Shown here: positions 1-4,562 of the stretch, in pieces
How the letters are laid out: each line of letters begins with the position of its first letter
Position numbering within the stretch: the first letter of the stretch is position 1
NCBI GenBank assembly: GCA_021783385.1
Contig: JAJXTX010000102.1
Location: 1-8,745, forward strand
Origin: Pseudomonadota bacterium
GTDB taxonomy: Bacteria > Pseudomonadota > Gammaproteobacteria > Xanthomonadales > Rhodanobacteraceae
DNA length: 8,745 bases
Direction of reading: 5' to 3'
The notes under the pieces: model-generated
What the model was told of the DNA's origin: nothing
The model's database searches: none
The model's input: the letters and a program-made list of their open reading frames with translations, nothing else
Program-made: the position numbers and the translations under genes

Positions 1-1057
1 TGGACAGTTCGCGCACGTTGCCCGGCCACGGGTAGGCGCGCAGCGCCTGCAGCGCGCCATCGCTGAAACGCACCGCGCCCAGGCCGCGGCGTCCCAGCCG
101 CTTGTTGAACTCGGACACCAGCACCGGAAAATCCTCCATCCGCTCGTGCAACGACGGCAACTCCAGCGGAAACACGCTGAGGCGGTAGTAGAGATCCTCG
201 CGGAACTGGTTGTGTGCAATCGACTGCTCCAGATTGCGGTGGGTCGCGGCGATGATGCGCACGTCGCAACGCTGACTGTGATTGCCGCCCACCCGTTCGT
301 ACACGCGCTCCTGCAGCACGCGCAGCAGCTTCACCTGCATCGGCAGGCTCATGTCACCGATCTCGTCGAGAAACAGCGTGCCGCCCTCGGCCATCTCGAA
401 GCGCCCCTTGCGCGCACTGATCGCGCCGGTGAACGCACCCTTCTCGTGGCCAAACAGCTCGCTTTCCAGCAGCTCGGCCGGAATCGCCCCGCAGTTGATG
501 GCGACAAACGGCTTCTCGCAGCGCGGCGAGCACTCGTGAATGGCGCGCGCCACCATCTCCTTGCCGGTACCCGATTCACCCAGCACCAGCACGCTCGAAT
601 CGAACGGGGCCACCCGGCGAATCAGGGTATTGACCCGAGCCATCGGTGCGGACTGGCCGACAAAGCGCGCGCTGCCGGACTGGCTTCCGAGCGAGCGCAT
701 CTGGACGGCGCGCAGGGCCTCGGCCAACTGTTCGTAACGCAAGGGGAACTCGATTTCGGTCACCCGGCTGGCAAACGGTGCCGATGATGAGCTGAAGCGC
801 TCGGCCCAGGCGGAGTCGGCGGCCAGCAGCAGCGGAATCTGTGTCGCCGCCGGACCCAGCAGGGCGAACTGGCGCTCGGCCTCGACCATGTCGTCAATGC
901 CGCCGATGTAAACCCCGCGCCAGCAGTGGGTGGCTTCGCTCGTGCTGTCGCAATCCACTCCGTGCTGGGGTCGATATCCCAGGAAGTACAACGCTGAAAT
1001 GATTGAGTCTGCCCGCCTCTGGTCCGATTCAATGACCAGGAAATTGATTCTTAGCAT
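1..1057 (-). CDS. fleQ: FleQ-type sigma-54-dependent flagellar master regulator (5' part, 352 codons, truncated by window edge)
   Basis: This gene encodes an enhancer-binding activator of sigma-54 RNA polymerase that sits at the top of the polar flagellar hierarchy in Pseudomonas and xanthomonads. The frame is open from the ATG at 1057 to the window edge. Residues 1-120 look like a degenerate receiver (FleQ) domain. It starts [11 protein letters not shown], but the expected phospho-acceptor position falls in VYIGGIDD, so phosphorylation is unlikely. Residues 130-352 are an AAA+ domain: Walker A GESGTGKE (160-167), the sigma-54-contacting GAFTGA loop (207-212), Walker [11 protein letters not shown] (225-234), arginine-finger region REDLYYRL (286-293) and WPGNVREL (344-351). 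The usual LRER after the arginine finger reads LHER (303-306). The C-terminal helix-turn-helix lies outside the window. AGGGGC six bases before the ATG is a good ribosome site. The family call is firm. FleQ rather than another NtrC-type regulator is supported by the flagellar neighbours and the atypical receiver. Confidence 0.93.
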   Translation of the reverse strand, partial: MLRINFLVIESDQRRADSIISALYFLGYRPQHGVDCDSTSEATHCWRGVYIGGIDDMVEAERQFALLGPAATQIPLLLAADSAWAERFSSSSAPFASRVTEIEFPLRYEQLAEALRAVQMRSLGSQSGSARFVGQSAPMARVNTLIRRVAPFDSSVLVLGESGTGKEMVARAIHECSPRCEKPFVAINCGAIPAELLESELFGHEKGAFTGAISARKGRFEMAEGGTLFLDEIGDMSLPMQVKLLRVLQERVYERVGGNHSQRCDVRIIAATHRNLEQSIAHNQFREDLYYRLSVFPLELPSLHERMEDFPVLVSEFNKRLGRRGLGAVRFSDGALQALRAYPWPGNVRELS

Positions 1058-1094
1058 TACATGCCCCTGCTGCACGCCGCTGTTGCACTGCGAC

Positions 1095-1119
1095 CAGACC
1101 CATGCTTCCTGCAGGTCTG
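1095..1119 (-). other. Hairpin and possible short leader ORF in the fleQ 5' leader
   Basis: On the minus strand CAGACC pairs with GGTCTG, and TGC with GCA inside it, leaving an AGGAA loop. The loop carries a Shine-Dalgarno-like AGGA, followed at 1103 by an ATG in the 3' arm. That ATG opens a 24-codon frame ending at 1029, overlapping the fleQ start by 29 bases in another frame. Both the hairpin and the tiny frame could be chance in GC-rich DNA. The AGGA-to-ATG spacing is short (3 bases). Confidence 0.25.
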
Positions 1120-1163
1120 TCCTCATCGTGCCGGCTTTCCGTCACCGGCTTGATCAGGAGGGA

Positions 1164-1180
1164 GGCAAAATGGAGGCCAG
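1164..1180 (-). promoter_or_regulatory. Candidate sigma-54 (-24/-12) promoter for fleQ
   Basis: The minus strand reads CTGGCCTCCATTTTGCC. It has the invariant GG and GC exactly 10 bases apart, plus the preferred YTGGC (-24) and TTGC (-12) contexts. It differs from the TGGCAC consensus at two positions. A start about 12 bases past the GC would fall near 1153 and give a leader of roughly 95 bases before the fleQ ATG. Placement downstream of a large dyad fits an enhancer-dependent promoter. Confidence 0.5.
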
Positions 1181-1196
1181 TTTTGACGGCCGCCGC

Positions 1197-1228
1197 GTCG
1201 GCAAAACGTCGACCGACGTTTTTCCGAC
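1197..1228. repeat. 32-bp near-perfect inverted repeat upstream of fleQ (possible operator or upstream activating site)
   Basis: Two 15-base arms, GTCGGAAAAACGTCG and CGACGTTTTGCCGAC on the minus strand, are separated by 2 bases and match at 14 of 15 positions. The centre is about 60 bp upstream of the predicted sigma-54 start for fleQ. No T-run follows on either strand, so it does not look like an intrinsic terminator. A binding site for a dimeric or hexameric regulator is the simplest reading. The binding protein is unknown. Confidence 0.6.
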
Positions 1229-1381
1229 CACCGGTCTGGCGCGCGCCTGATGAGGTGTTTGCACAGAGCGATGCGGCGTAACTGCATGAAGTTGCTGGCG
1301 CTCGGTGCGGCCGCATGGATTTGTCGACCGGCGGCACGCGGGCGGCGGGCCGACATTTCCACGCCATGCCCGCTGCAGCAA

Positions 1382-1397
1382 TGTGAAGCGCATCACA
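1382..1397. promoter_or_regulatory. CRP/Clp-type binding site, perfect consensus
   Basis: TGTGA-AGCGCA-TCACA matches the CRP family consensus TGTGA-N6-TCACA at all ten specified positions. In xanthomonads the CRP homologue is Clp, in Pseudomonas it is Vfr. The site lies 325 bp before the fleQ ATG and between two co-directional genes, so fleQ is the likely target. Confidence 0.65.
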
Positions 1398-1414
1398 CAA
1401 CTGATTTCGCGAAG

Positions 1415-1430
1415 TGTGAGGTGCGTCACG
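1415..1430. promoter_or_regulatory. Second CRP/Clp-type binding site
   Basis: TGTGA-GGTGCG-TCACG matches the CRP family consensus at nine of ten specified positions. Its centre is exactly 33 bp (about three helical turns) from the perfect site at 1382-1397, which would place two dimers on nearly the same DNA face. An 8-base palindrome, TTCGCGAA, lies between them at 1406-1413. Confidence 0.5.
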
Positions 1431-1456
1431 CGAGGCAGGCGGACTTCACCGCGCAG

Positions 1457-2011
1457 TCAGGTGGCCGACTGACGCGCCACTGCCACTTTGCGTCGGTGAT
1501 GGCGAAAAACCAGCCGTTCGATTGCGTCACCCAGCGCGTCGCCCAGCGGCGCGAACAGCGCGAATATCCGACTTTCGTCCAATGGTTTTTCCGGTCGCGC
1601 CACCAGCTCCAGTGGCAGACTGAGGCACGTGTCAAAACGCAGGCGCAGCAGAAACGCCTCGCCGGGCGGAACCAGTGCCGCCGGCAGAATCGCGCCGACC
1701 GCATTGAAGCGCAGCGGCTGCCGCGACGGCAGCGAACTGACTGGCACCAGCAGCTGGTTGACGATGTCGATCAGCGCGTTGAGCTTGGCGTCCATCCGCA
1801 GCATTTCCTGCGCCAGCGGGCTGTCGTCCTCAGCCTGTTCGGCGCGCCGCTCCTCGAGGGCCGCCATCACCGCCAGCGTGTTCGCATTGCGCTCGGCGAG
1901 GCGACTGGTCTCGATGGCCGGCAACGGCCATTCGATCGGCACGCAGTCGAAGTGCCATTGGCCTTCGCAGCTCACCCGCCCGGAAAATGCCTGCCACGCC
2001 TGGTCTTGCAT
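1457..2011 (-). CDS. PilZ-family protein with central coiled coil, degenerate c-di-GMP motifs
   Basis: This 184-residue protein resembles the PilZ-domain proteins found in xanthomonad flagellar clusters next to fliS and fleQ. Visible parts: an N-terminal segment (1-33); a helical, charged stretch (34-88) with RLAERNANTL and then LRMDAKLNALIDIVNQLL, likely a coiled coil or oligomerisation helix; and a PilZ-like beta domain (about 94-184). RQPLR at 97-101 could be the RxxxR motif, but the (D/N)xSxxG motif is not intact: the nearest equivalent is FNAVGA at 102-107. The C-terminal IERLVFRHHRRKVA is a helix typical of these proteins. The ATG at 2011 was chosen because AAGGCGG stands about 8 bases before it and the recognisable protein begins there. 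The frame stays open upstream, but that stretch overlaps fliT and fliS and is unlike a protein. Direct c-di-GMP binding is doubtful. Confidence 0.75.
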   Translation of the reverse strand: MQDQAWQAFSGRVSCEGQWHFDCVPIEWPLPAIETSRLAERNANTLAVMAALEERRAEQAEDDSPLAQEMLRMDAKLNALIDIVNQLLVPVSSLPSRQPLRFNAVGAILPAALVPPGEAFLLRLRFDTCLSLPLELVARPEKPLDESRIFALFAPLGDALGDAIERLVFRHHRRKVAVARQSAT

Positions 2012-2066
2012 GAGATATCCGCCTTGCACATGATCCACGCGCTGCTGTCGAGTCGACCACGACGGC

Positions 2067-2082
2067 AGCAAGCGCCTGGCCG
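2067..2082 (-). promoter_or_regulatory. Candidate sigma-54 (-24/-12) promoter for the PilZ gene
   Basis: The minus strand reads CGGCCAGGCGCTTGCT, with GG and GC 10 bases apart and a perfect TTGCT -12 element. The -24 half keeps only GGC of TGGCAC. A start near 2057 would leave about 45 bases before the ATG at 2011. It is plausible because FleQ is next door, but GC-rich DNA gives such matches by chance. Confidence 0.3.
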
Positions 2083-2138
2083 GGCACCCTGAAACCGGCG
2101 GTGCATCATCCTCGTACGATAGCGGCAAGCCATGCTTC

Positions 2139-2156
2139 GGCGACACGGCTGTCGCC
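2139..2156. repeat. Perfect hairpin just after the fliT-like gene
   Basis: GGCGACA and TGTCGCC form a perfect 7-bp stem around a 4-base loop, starting about 10 bases past the fliT stop. No T-run follows on the minus strand, so it is not a canonical intrinsic terminator. It may protect the mRNA 3' end, or act as an upstream site about 90 bp before the possible start of the PilZ gene. Confidence 0.4.
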
Positions 2157-2166
2157 CGGCGCCTGT

Positions 2167-2472
2167 TCAAGGCGTGCCAGCGGACACCAGGTAGGCATTC
2201 AACGCACGATGCGTCTGGCGATGCTGACCCAGCTCCCGCGCCATGCCCGCGCGCGCGTGACCGGCCAGCTCCAGCAAGTCCTGATTCTGCTGCTGCAGCA
2301 CAAGCAGCGCCTGACGGGTCGCTTCGTTCGCCGGATGCTCGCGCCGCAGCAGATCCTGGTACTCCAGCCGCAGCGCGACCACGCCCGCCCAATTGCCTGT
2401 TTCGGCCGCCTCCAGCATCTGCGCACTCACCCACATGGCGCGCTCCAGATGGTCTGGCACGCGGTCGCTCAC
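2167..2472 (-). CDS. fliT: FliT-like flagellar export chaperone
   Basis: This small protein of 101 residues is all helix in appearance and rich in Leu, Glu, Gln and Arg (for example MLEAAETGNWAGVVALRLEY and QALLVLQQQNQDLLELAG). In this position, right after fliS, such proteins are FliT-type chaperones, which bind the cap protein FliD and in enterics also restrain FlhDC. Sequence identity among FliT proteins is low, so the call rests mainly on size, helical character and position. The GTG start overlaps the TGA stop of fliS as GTGA, a classic arrangement for coupled translation. No strong ribosome site stands before the GTG, which fits coupling. Whether it affects FleQ, as enteric FliT affects FlhDC, cannot be told. 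Confidence 0.6.
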   Translation of the reverse strand: MSDRVPDHLERAMWVSAQMLEAAETGNWAGVVALRLEYQDLLRREHPANEATRQALLVLQQQNQDLLELAGHARAGMARELGQHRQTHRALNAYLVSAGTP

Positions 2473-2900
2473 CGCACGGCACCCGATGCCAGCTGCGGAC
2501 GCGACACATGGGTGCTGCGTATTGCCTGCCAGCCGTCACGGATCGGCGTGAGCAGGCTGACGGCCTCGTCCAGCCCGGCCGGATCGTTGTTCAACTGCGC
2601 CTGCAACAGAATGCCCGTCACATATTGATAGAGCGCATCGAGCCGCTGGCTGAGGTTGCGATCCACCTTGTGATCCAAGCTGTCGCGCAGTTCGCCGACA
2701 ATCGCGAGCGCGCCCGTGATGCAGCGACCCTTGCCCGCCACATGGCCATGCACCAGGTGCCCGCGCGCCTGGTTGATCCGGTCGATGACGCCATCCAGCA
2801 GCATGCCGGTCAACTGGTGCGGGTCGGCAGCCTCGACGCTGCCGAGCGCACTGTTCTGCTGATAGATCGCGCTGGCTTTGCGCATGTATCCGTTGGTCAT
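2469..2900 (-). CDS. fliS: Flagellar export chaperone FliS (flagellin chaperone)
   Basis: FliS binds the C-terminal D0 segment of flagellin in the cytoplasm, stops it from polymerising and delivers it to the export gate. The 143-residue product has the family's helical bundle and hallmark: SAIYQQNSALGSVEAADPHQL leads into the LTGMLLDGVIDRINQARGHL helix (roughly 29-48), matching the usual xPHxLxxMLYDG pattern. The later LDALYQYVTGILLQAQLNND and EAVSLLTPIRDGW stretches fit the last two helices. Its length is close to the typical 125-145 residues. The ATG at 2900 has an AGGAGA ribosome site; a second ATG five codons later is less likely. It lies 17 bp after fliD and overlaps the fliT-like gene by 4 bases, so the three are probably one operon. 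Confidence 0.93.
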   Translation of the reverse strand: MTNGYMRKASAIYQQNSALGSVEAADPHQLTGMLLDGVIDRINQARGHLVHGHVAGKGRCITGALAIVGELRDSLDHKVDRNLSQRLDALYQYVTGILLQAQLNNDPAGLDEAVSLLTPIRDGWQAIRSTHVSRPQLASGAVR

Positions 2901-2917
2901 GTCGGTCTCCTGTCAGA

Positions 2918-4360
2918 TCAAGGCTTTGACGGGTTGCTCAACTGGGCCAGCATGGCCGTCAGAAAACTGCTGGTGTTGTTCAGACTGGACATCAAGGTGT
3001 CGAGGCGGGTGTATTGCGCCTGCAACTGCTGCTGATAGACCGCCATGCGTGCGTTCAGCGCCGTCTGCTGGGTCGAAAGCTGGCTCAGACTGTTGGTGAT
3101 GCTCTGCTGACGGGTCGCGATGATCCCGGTGCTGGAGGTGAAGATGCCCATGACGGCATTGAGATTCGTCGCATAACCGCTGGTGCCGGAGAAGAGATCC
3201 TGTACCGCCGCGGGATTCGCGCTGAGCGCGCTGTTCAGCGTGGTCGAGTTCAGGGCCAGCGTGCCATCGGCCTGACGGGTGATGCCAAGGCTGGCCAGTG
3301 AGCCGATGCTGTTGCCGGGAACACCCTTGCTGAGGGCAGCGGAAATCTGGCTCTGCACCGAATTGAGGGTGGAATCCCCCAGCAAGGGACCGGACACCTG
3401 GGTGCTGGCGTTGTAGCTGGACAGCGAGCCGACCGAGCTGACGTAACTGTTATAGGCGGTCACGAAAGCCTGAATGGCGGTTGCCGTGCTGCTGGTGTCC
3501 TGTGTCACGTTGAGGGTGGTGCTGCCCAGCGCCGCCAGGTTCACCGTCACGCCGCCGATGGCGCCGCTGACCGCGTTGCTGGCGCTGTCGACGGCGATGC
3601 CGTTGAGCGTCAGCTGCGCATCCTTGGCTTCGCTGCTGCCCGCCGTATTCAAGGTGGTCGCCAGGCTCGCGAGGCCGGCGCTGCTGCCACTGGCGGCGCT
3701 GATGGTGAAGCCATTGGCGATGCCGGTCTTGTTGGAGCTCAGCAACAGCTGCGAGCCGCCGGTGCCGTTGATCACCGTGGCCGTCACCCCGGGGTTGCCC
3801 GAGGCGCCATTGATCGCCGTGGCAATGTCCTGCAGGGTGGCGGTGGAGGAGACGTTGACGCTGACGCTGCTGCTGCCCACCGCGATATTCAGCGTGCCGC
3901 TGCCGATCGCGGCGGTGCCGGCATAGGCCGTGCTGGTGCGTTGCTGCACCGTGGCCAGCTGCGTCACATTCAGGGCGTAGTTGCCCGGCTGGGCATTGCT
4001 CAGGGTGCTGACGGTGCCGATGGTGGTGTTGGCCAGCGATGCGGTGTAGCTGTTGTAGGTGCTGGTGGTGGTCAGTGCGACCACCGCCGTCTGCAGCGCA
4101 TTAAGCGTGCTGCTCAGCGTGCCGAGGGCGGACAAGGTGCTGTTGTCCTGGGCGGTCGCCCGGGCGATCTGCGCCTGCGGCGCCGCCTGCTCGGCGTTGA
4201 CCAGGGCCGTCACGATCGAGCCGACGTTCAGACCCGAGCCGATGCCGGCGGAGCTGAGAATACCCTGGCCGGGGTTGGCCGTACTGCTGGCAGGAGCTGG
4301 GCTGGTCAATGAACTGAGCAACGAACTCAGGCTGCTGCCGGATGTGGCACTGGTGGTCAT
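2918..4360 (-). CDS. fliD: Flagellar filament cap protein FliD (hook-associated protein 2)
   Basis: FliD forms the cap at the filament tip that folds in arriving flagellin, and in some species it is an adhesin. The protein has 480 residues. GIGSGLNVGSIVTALV (39-54) opens the conserved FliD N-terminal domain. The middle is Ser/Thr/Gly/Ala-rich with flagellin-hook IN-like repeats. The end, with LSTQQTALNARMAVYQQQLQ and LDTLMSSLNNTSSFLTAMLA, is the C-terminal coiled domain. The ATG at 4360 was chosen because the protein-like sequence begins there and the open frame further upstream crosses the hairpin-rich gap. The ribosome site is weak (GCGAGA, about 8 bases away). About 30 Ser/Thr/Pro-rich residues precede the usual FliD start, which is longer than common FliD proteins. 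It is the first gene of the fliD-fliS-fliT group. Confidence 0.95.
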   Translation of the reverse strand: MTTSATSGSSLSSLLSSLTSPAPASSTANPGQGILSSAGIGSGLNVGSIVTALVNAEQAAPQAQIARATAQDNSTLSALGTLSSTLNALQTAVVALTTTSTYNSYTASLANTTIGTVSTLSNAQPGNYALNVTQLATVQQRTSTAYAGTAAIGSGTLNIAVGSSSVSVNVSSTATLQDIATAINGASGNPGVTATVINGTGGSQLLLSSNKTGIANGFTISAASGSSAGLASLATTLNTAGSSEAKDAQLTLNGIAVDSASNAVSGAIGGVTVNLAALGSTTLNVTQDTSSTATAIQAFVTAYNSYVSSVGSLSSYNASTQVSGPLLGDSTLNSVQSQISAALSKGVPGNSIGSLASLGITRQADGTLALNSTTLNSALSANPAAVQDLFSGTSGYATNLNAVMGIFTSSTGIIATRQQSITNSLSQLSTQQTALNARMAVYQQQLQAQYTRLDTLMSSLNNTSSFLTAMLAQLSNPSKP

Positions 4361-4423
4361 GGCGAATCTCGCTGGATGGATCCTGCCCGGCCCCCAGAGG
4401 GGCGAGGGCAACGAGTCGCCGGC

Positions 4424-4462
4424 AAAAACCTCGCCGCTGCAGGCAAGGGCTTTGCCGGCGGC
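4424..4462 (-). terminator. Hairpin followed by T5 before fliD (terminator-like)
   Basis: On the minus strand GCCGC pairs with GCGGC around an inner GGCAA/TTGCC stem, and after four bases comes TTTTT at 4428-4424. This resembles an intrinsic terminator that would stop read-through from fliC. The inner stem coincides with a -24/-12 promoter candidate, so either or both readings could hold. Confidence 0.4.
4442..4457 (-). promoter_or_regulatory. Candidate sigma-54 (-24/-12) promoter for fliD
   Basis: The minus strand reads CGGCAAAGCCCTTGCC, with GGCA and TTGC correctly spaced (10 bases between GG and GC). Only the first T and the C of TGGCAC are missing from the -24 half. A start near 4431 would give a leader of about 70 bases. 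In Pseudomonas the fliD operon depends on FleQ and sigma-54, which makes this plausible. The match overlaps a palindrome, so it may be incidental. Confidence 0.4.
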
Positions 4463-4468
4463 TCCGGT

Positions 4469-4507
4469 CGGCCGGGCGGCGATGCTGTCGCATGCACCGC
4501 CCGGCCG
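4469..4507. repeat. 11-bp perfect inverted repeat between fliC and fliD
   Basis: CGGCCGGGCGG at 4469-4479 is the exact reverse complement of CCGCCCGGCCG at 4497-4507. Inside, ATGC and GCAT can add a second short stem around TGTC. It is the middle of three hairpins in this gap and has no T-run next to it. Confidence 0.55.
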
Positions 4508-4523
4508 TAACAAAGCCCGGCAA

Positions 4524-4554
4524 GGGCCGGTCGCGCCGTTGGCGTGACCGGCCC
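4524..4554 (-). terminator. Strong hairpin just after fliC (probable transcription end or mRNA stabiliser)
   Basis: Starting 8 bases after the fliC stop, GGGCCGGTC and GACCGGCCC form a perfect 9-bp stem, with a further CGCC/GGCG stem inside after one mismatch and a 3-base AAC loop. The sequence after it is only moderately T-rich (CTTTGTT, some 11 bases on), so termination may be imperfect. A stable 3' hairpin suits the very abundant flagellin mRNA. Confidence 0.6.
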
Positions 4555-4562
4555 GGTGACGG

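Larger units (their letters stand above)
1058..1456 (-). promoter_or_regulatory. 399-bp non-coding regulatory region upstream of fleQ
   Basis: No convincing gene lies between the stop of the PilZ gene and the fleQ start; open frames here read across the fleQ start in a different frame and resemble nothing. In the direction of fleQ transcription the region holds two CRP/Clp-like boxes (1415-1430 and 1382-1397), a 32-bp dyad (1197-1228), a candidate sigma-54 promoter (1164-1180) and a leader hairpin (1095-1119), then the ribosome site. No terminator with a T-run is visible after the PilZ gene, so read-through from upstream into fleQ is possible. Confidence 0.7.

Noticed and set aside
146..787. 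Plus-strand open frame of 213 codons opposite fleQ
   Set aside because: Shadow of the fleQ AAA+ domain, whose motifs are unmistakable on the minus strand.
1058..1153. c-di-GMP (GEMM) riboswitch in the fleQ leader
   Set aside because: I looked for the conserved GEMM core and tetraloop receptor arrangement and could not find it; only a simple hairpin is visible.
1029..1400. Minus-strand open frame of 123 codons between the PilZ gene and fleQ
   Set aside because: It runs through the CRP-like box, dyad and promoter candidate, overlaps fleQ in another frame and has no protein-like pattern.
1250..2092. Plus-strand open frame of 280 codons opposite the PilZ gene
   Set aside because: Arg/Gln-rich antisense shadow with no recognisable motif. 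The minus-strand PilZ protein explains the region.
2012..2539. Upstream extension of the PilZ frame over fliT and fliS
   Set aside because: The extra sequence is Arg/Ala/Gly-rich out-of-frame reading of fliS and fliT, and a good ribosome site stands before the ATG at 2011.
4409..4424. GGCGACTCGTTGC as a second sigma-54 site before fliD
   Set aside because: Only 9 bases separate GG and GC, while 10 are required in nearly all sigma-54 promoters.
4361..4513. Upstream extension of the fliD frame by 51 codons
   Set aside because: It would read through two hairpins and the promoter candidate, and the recognisable export-type N-terminus starts at 4360.
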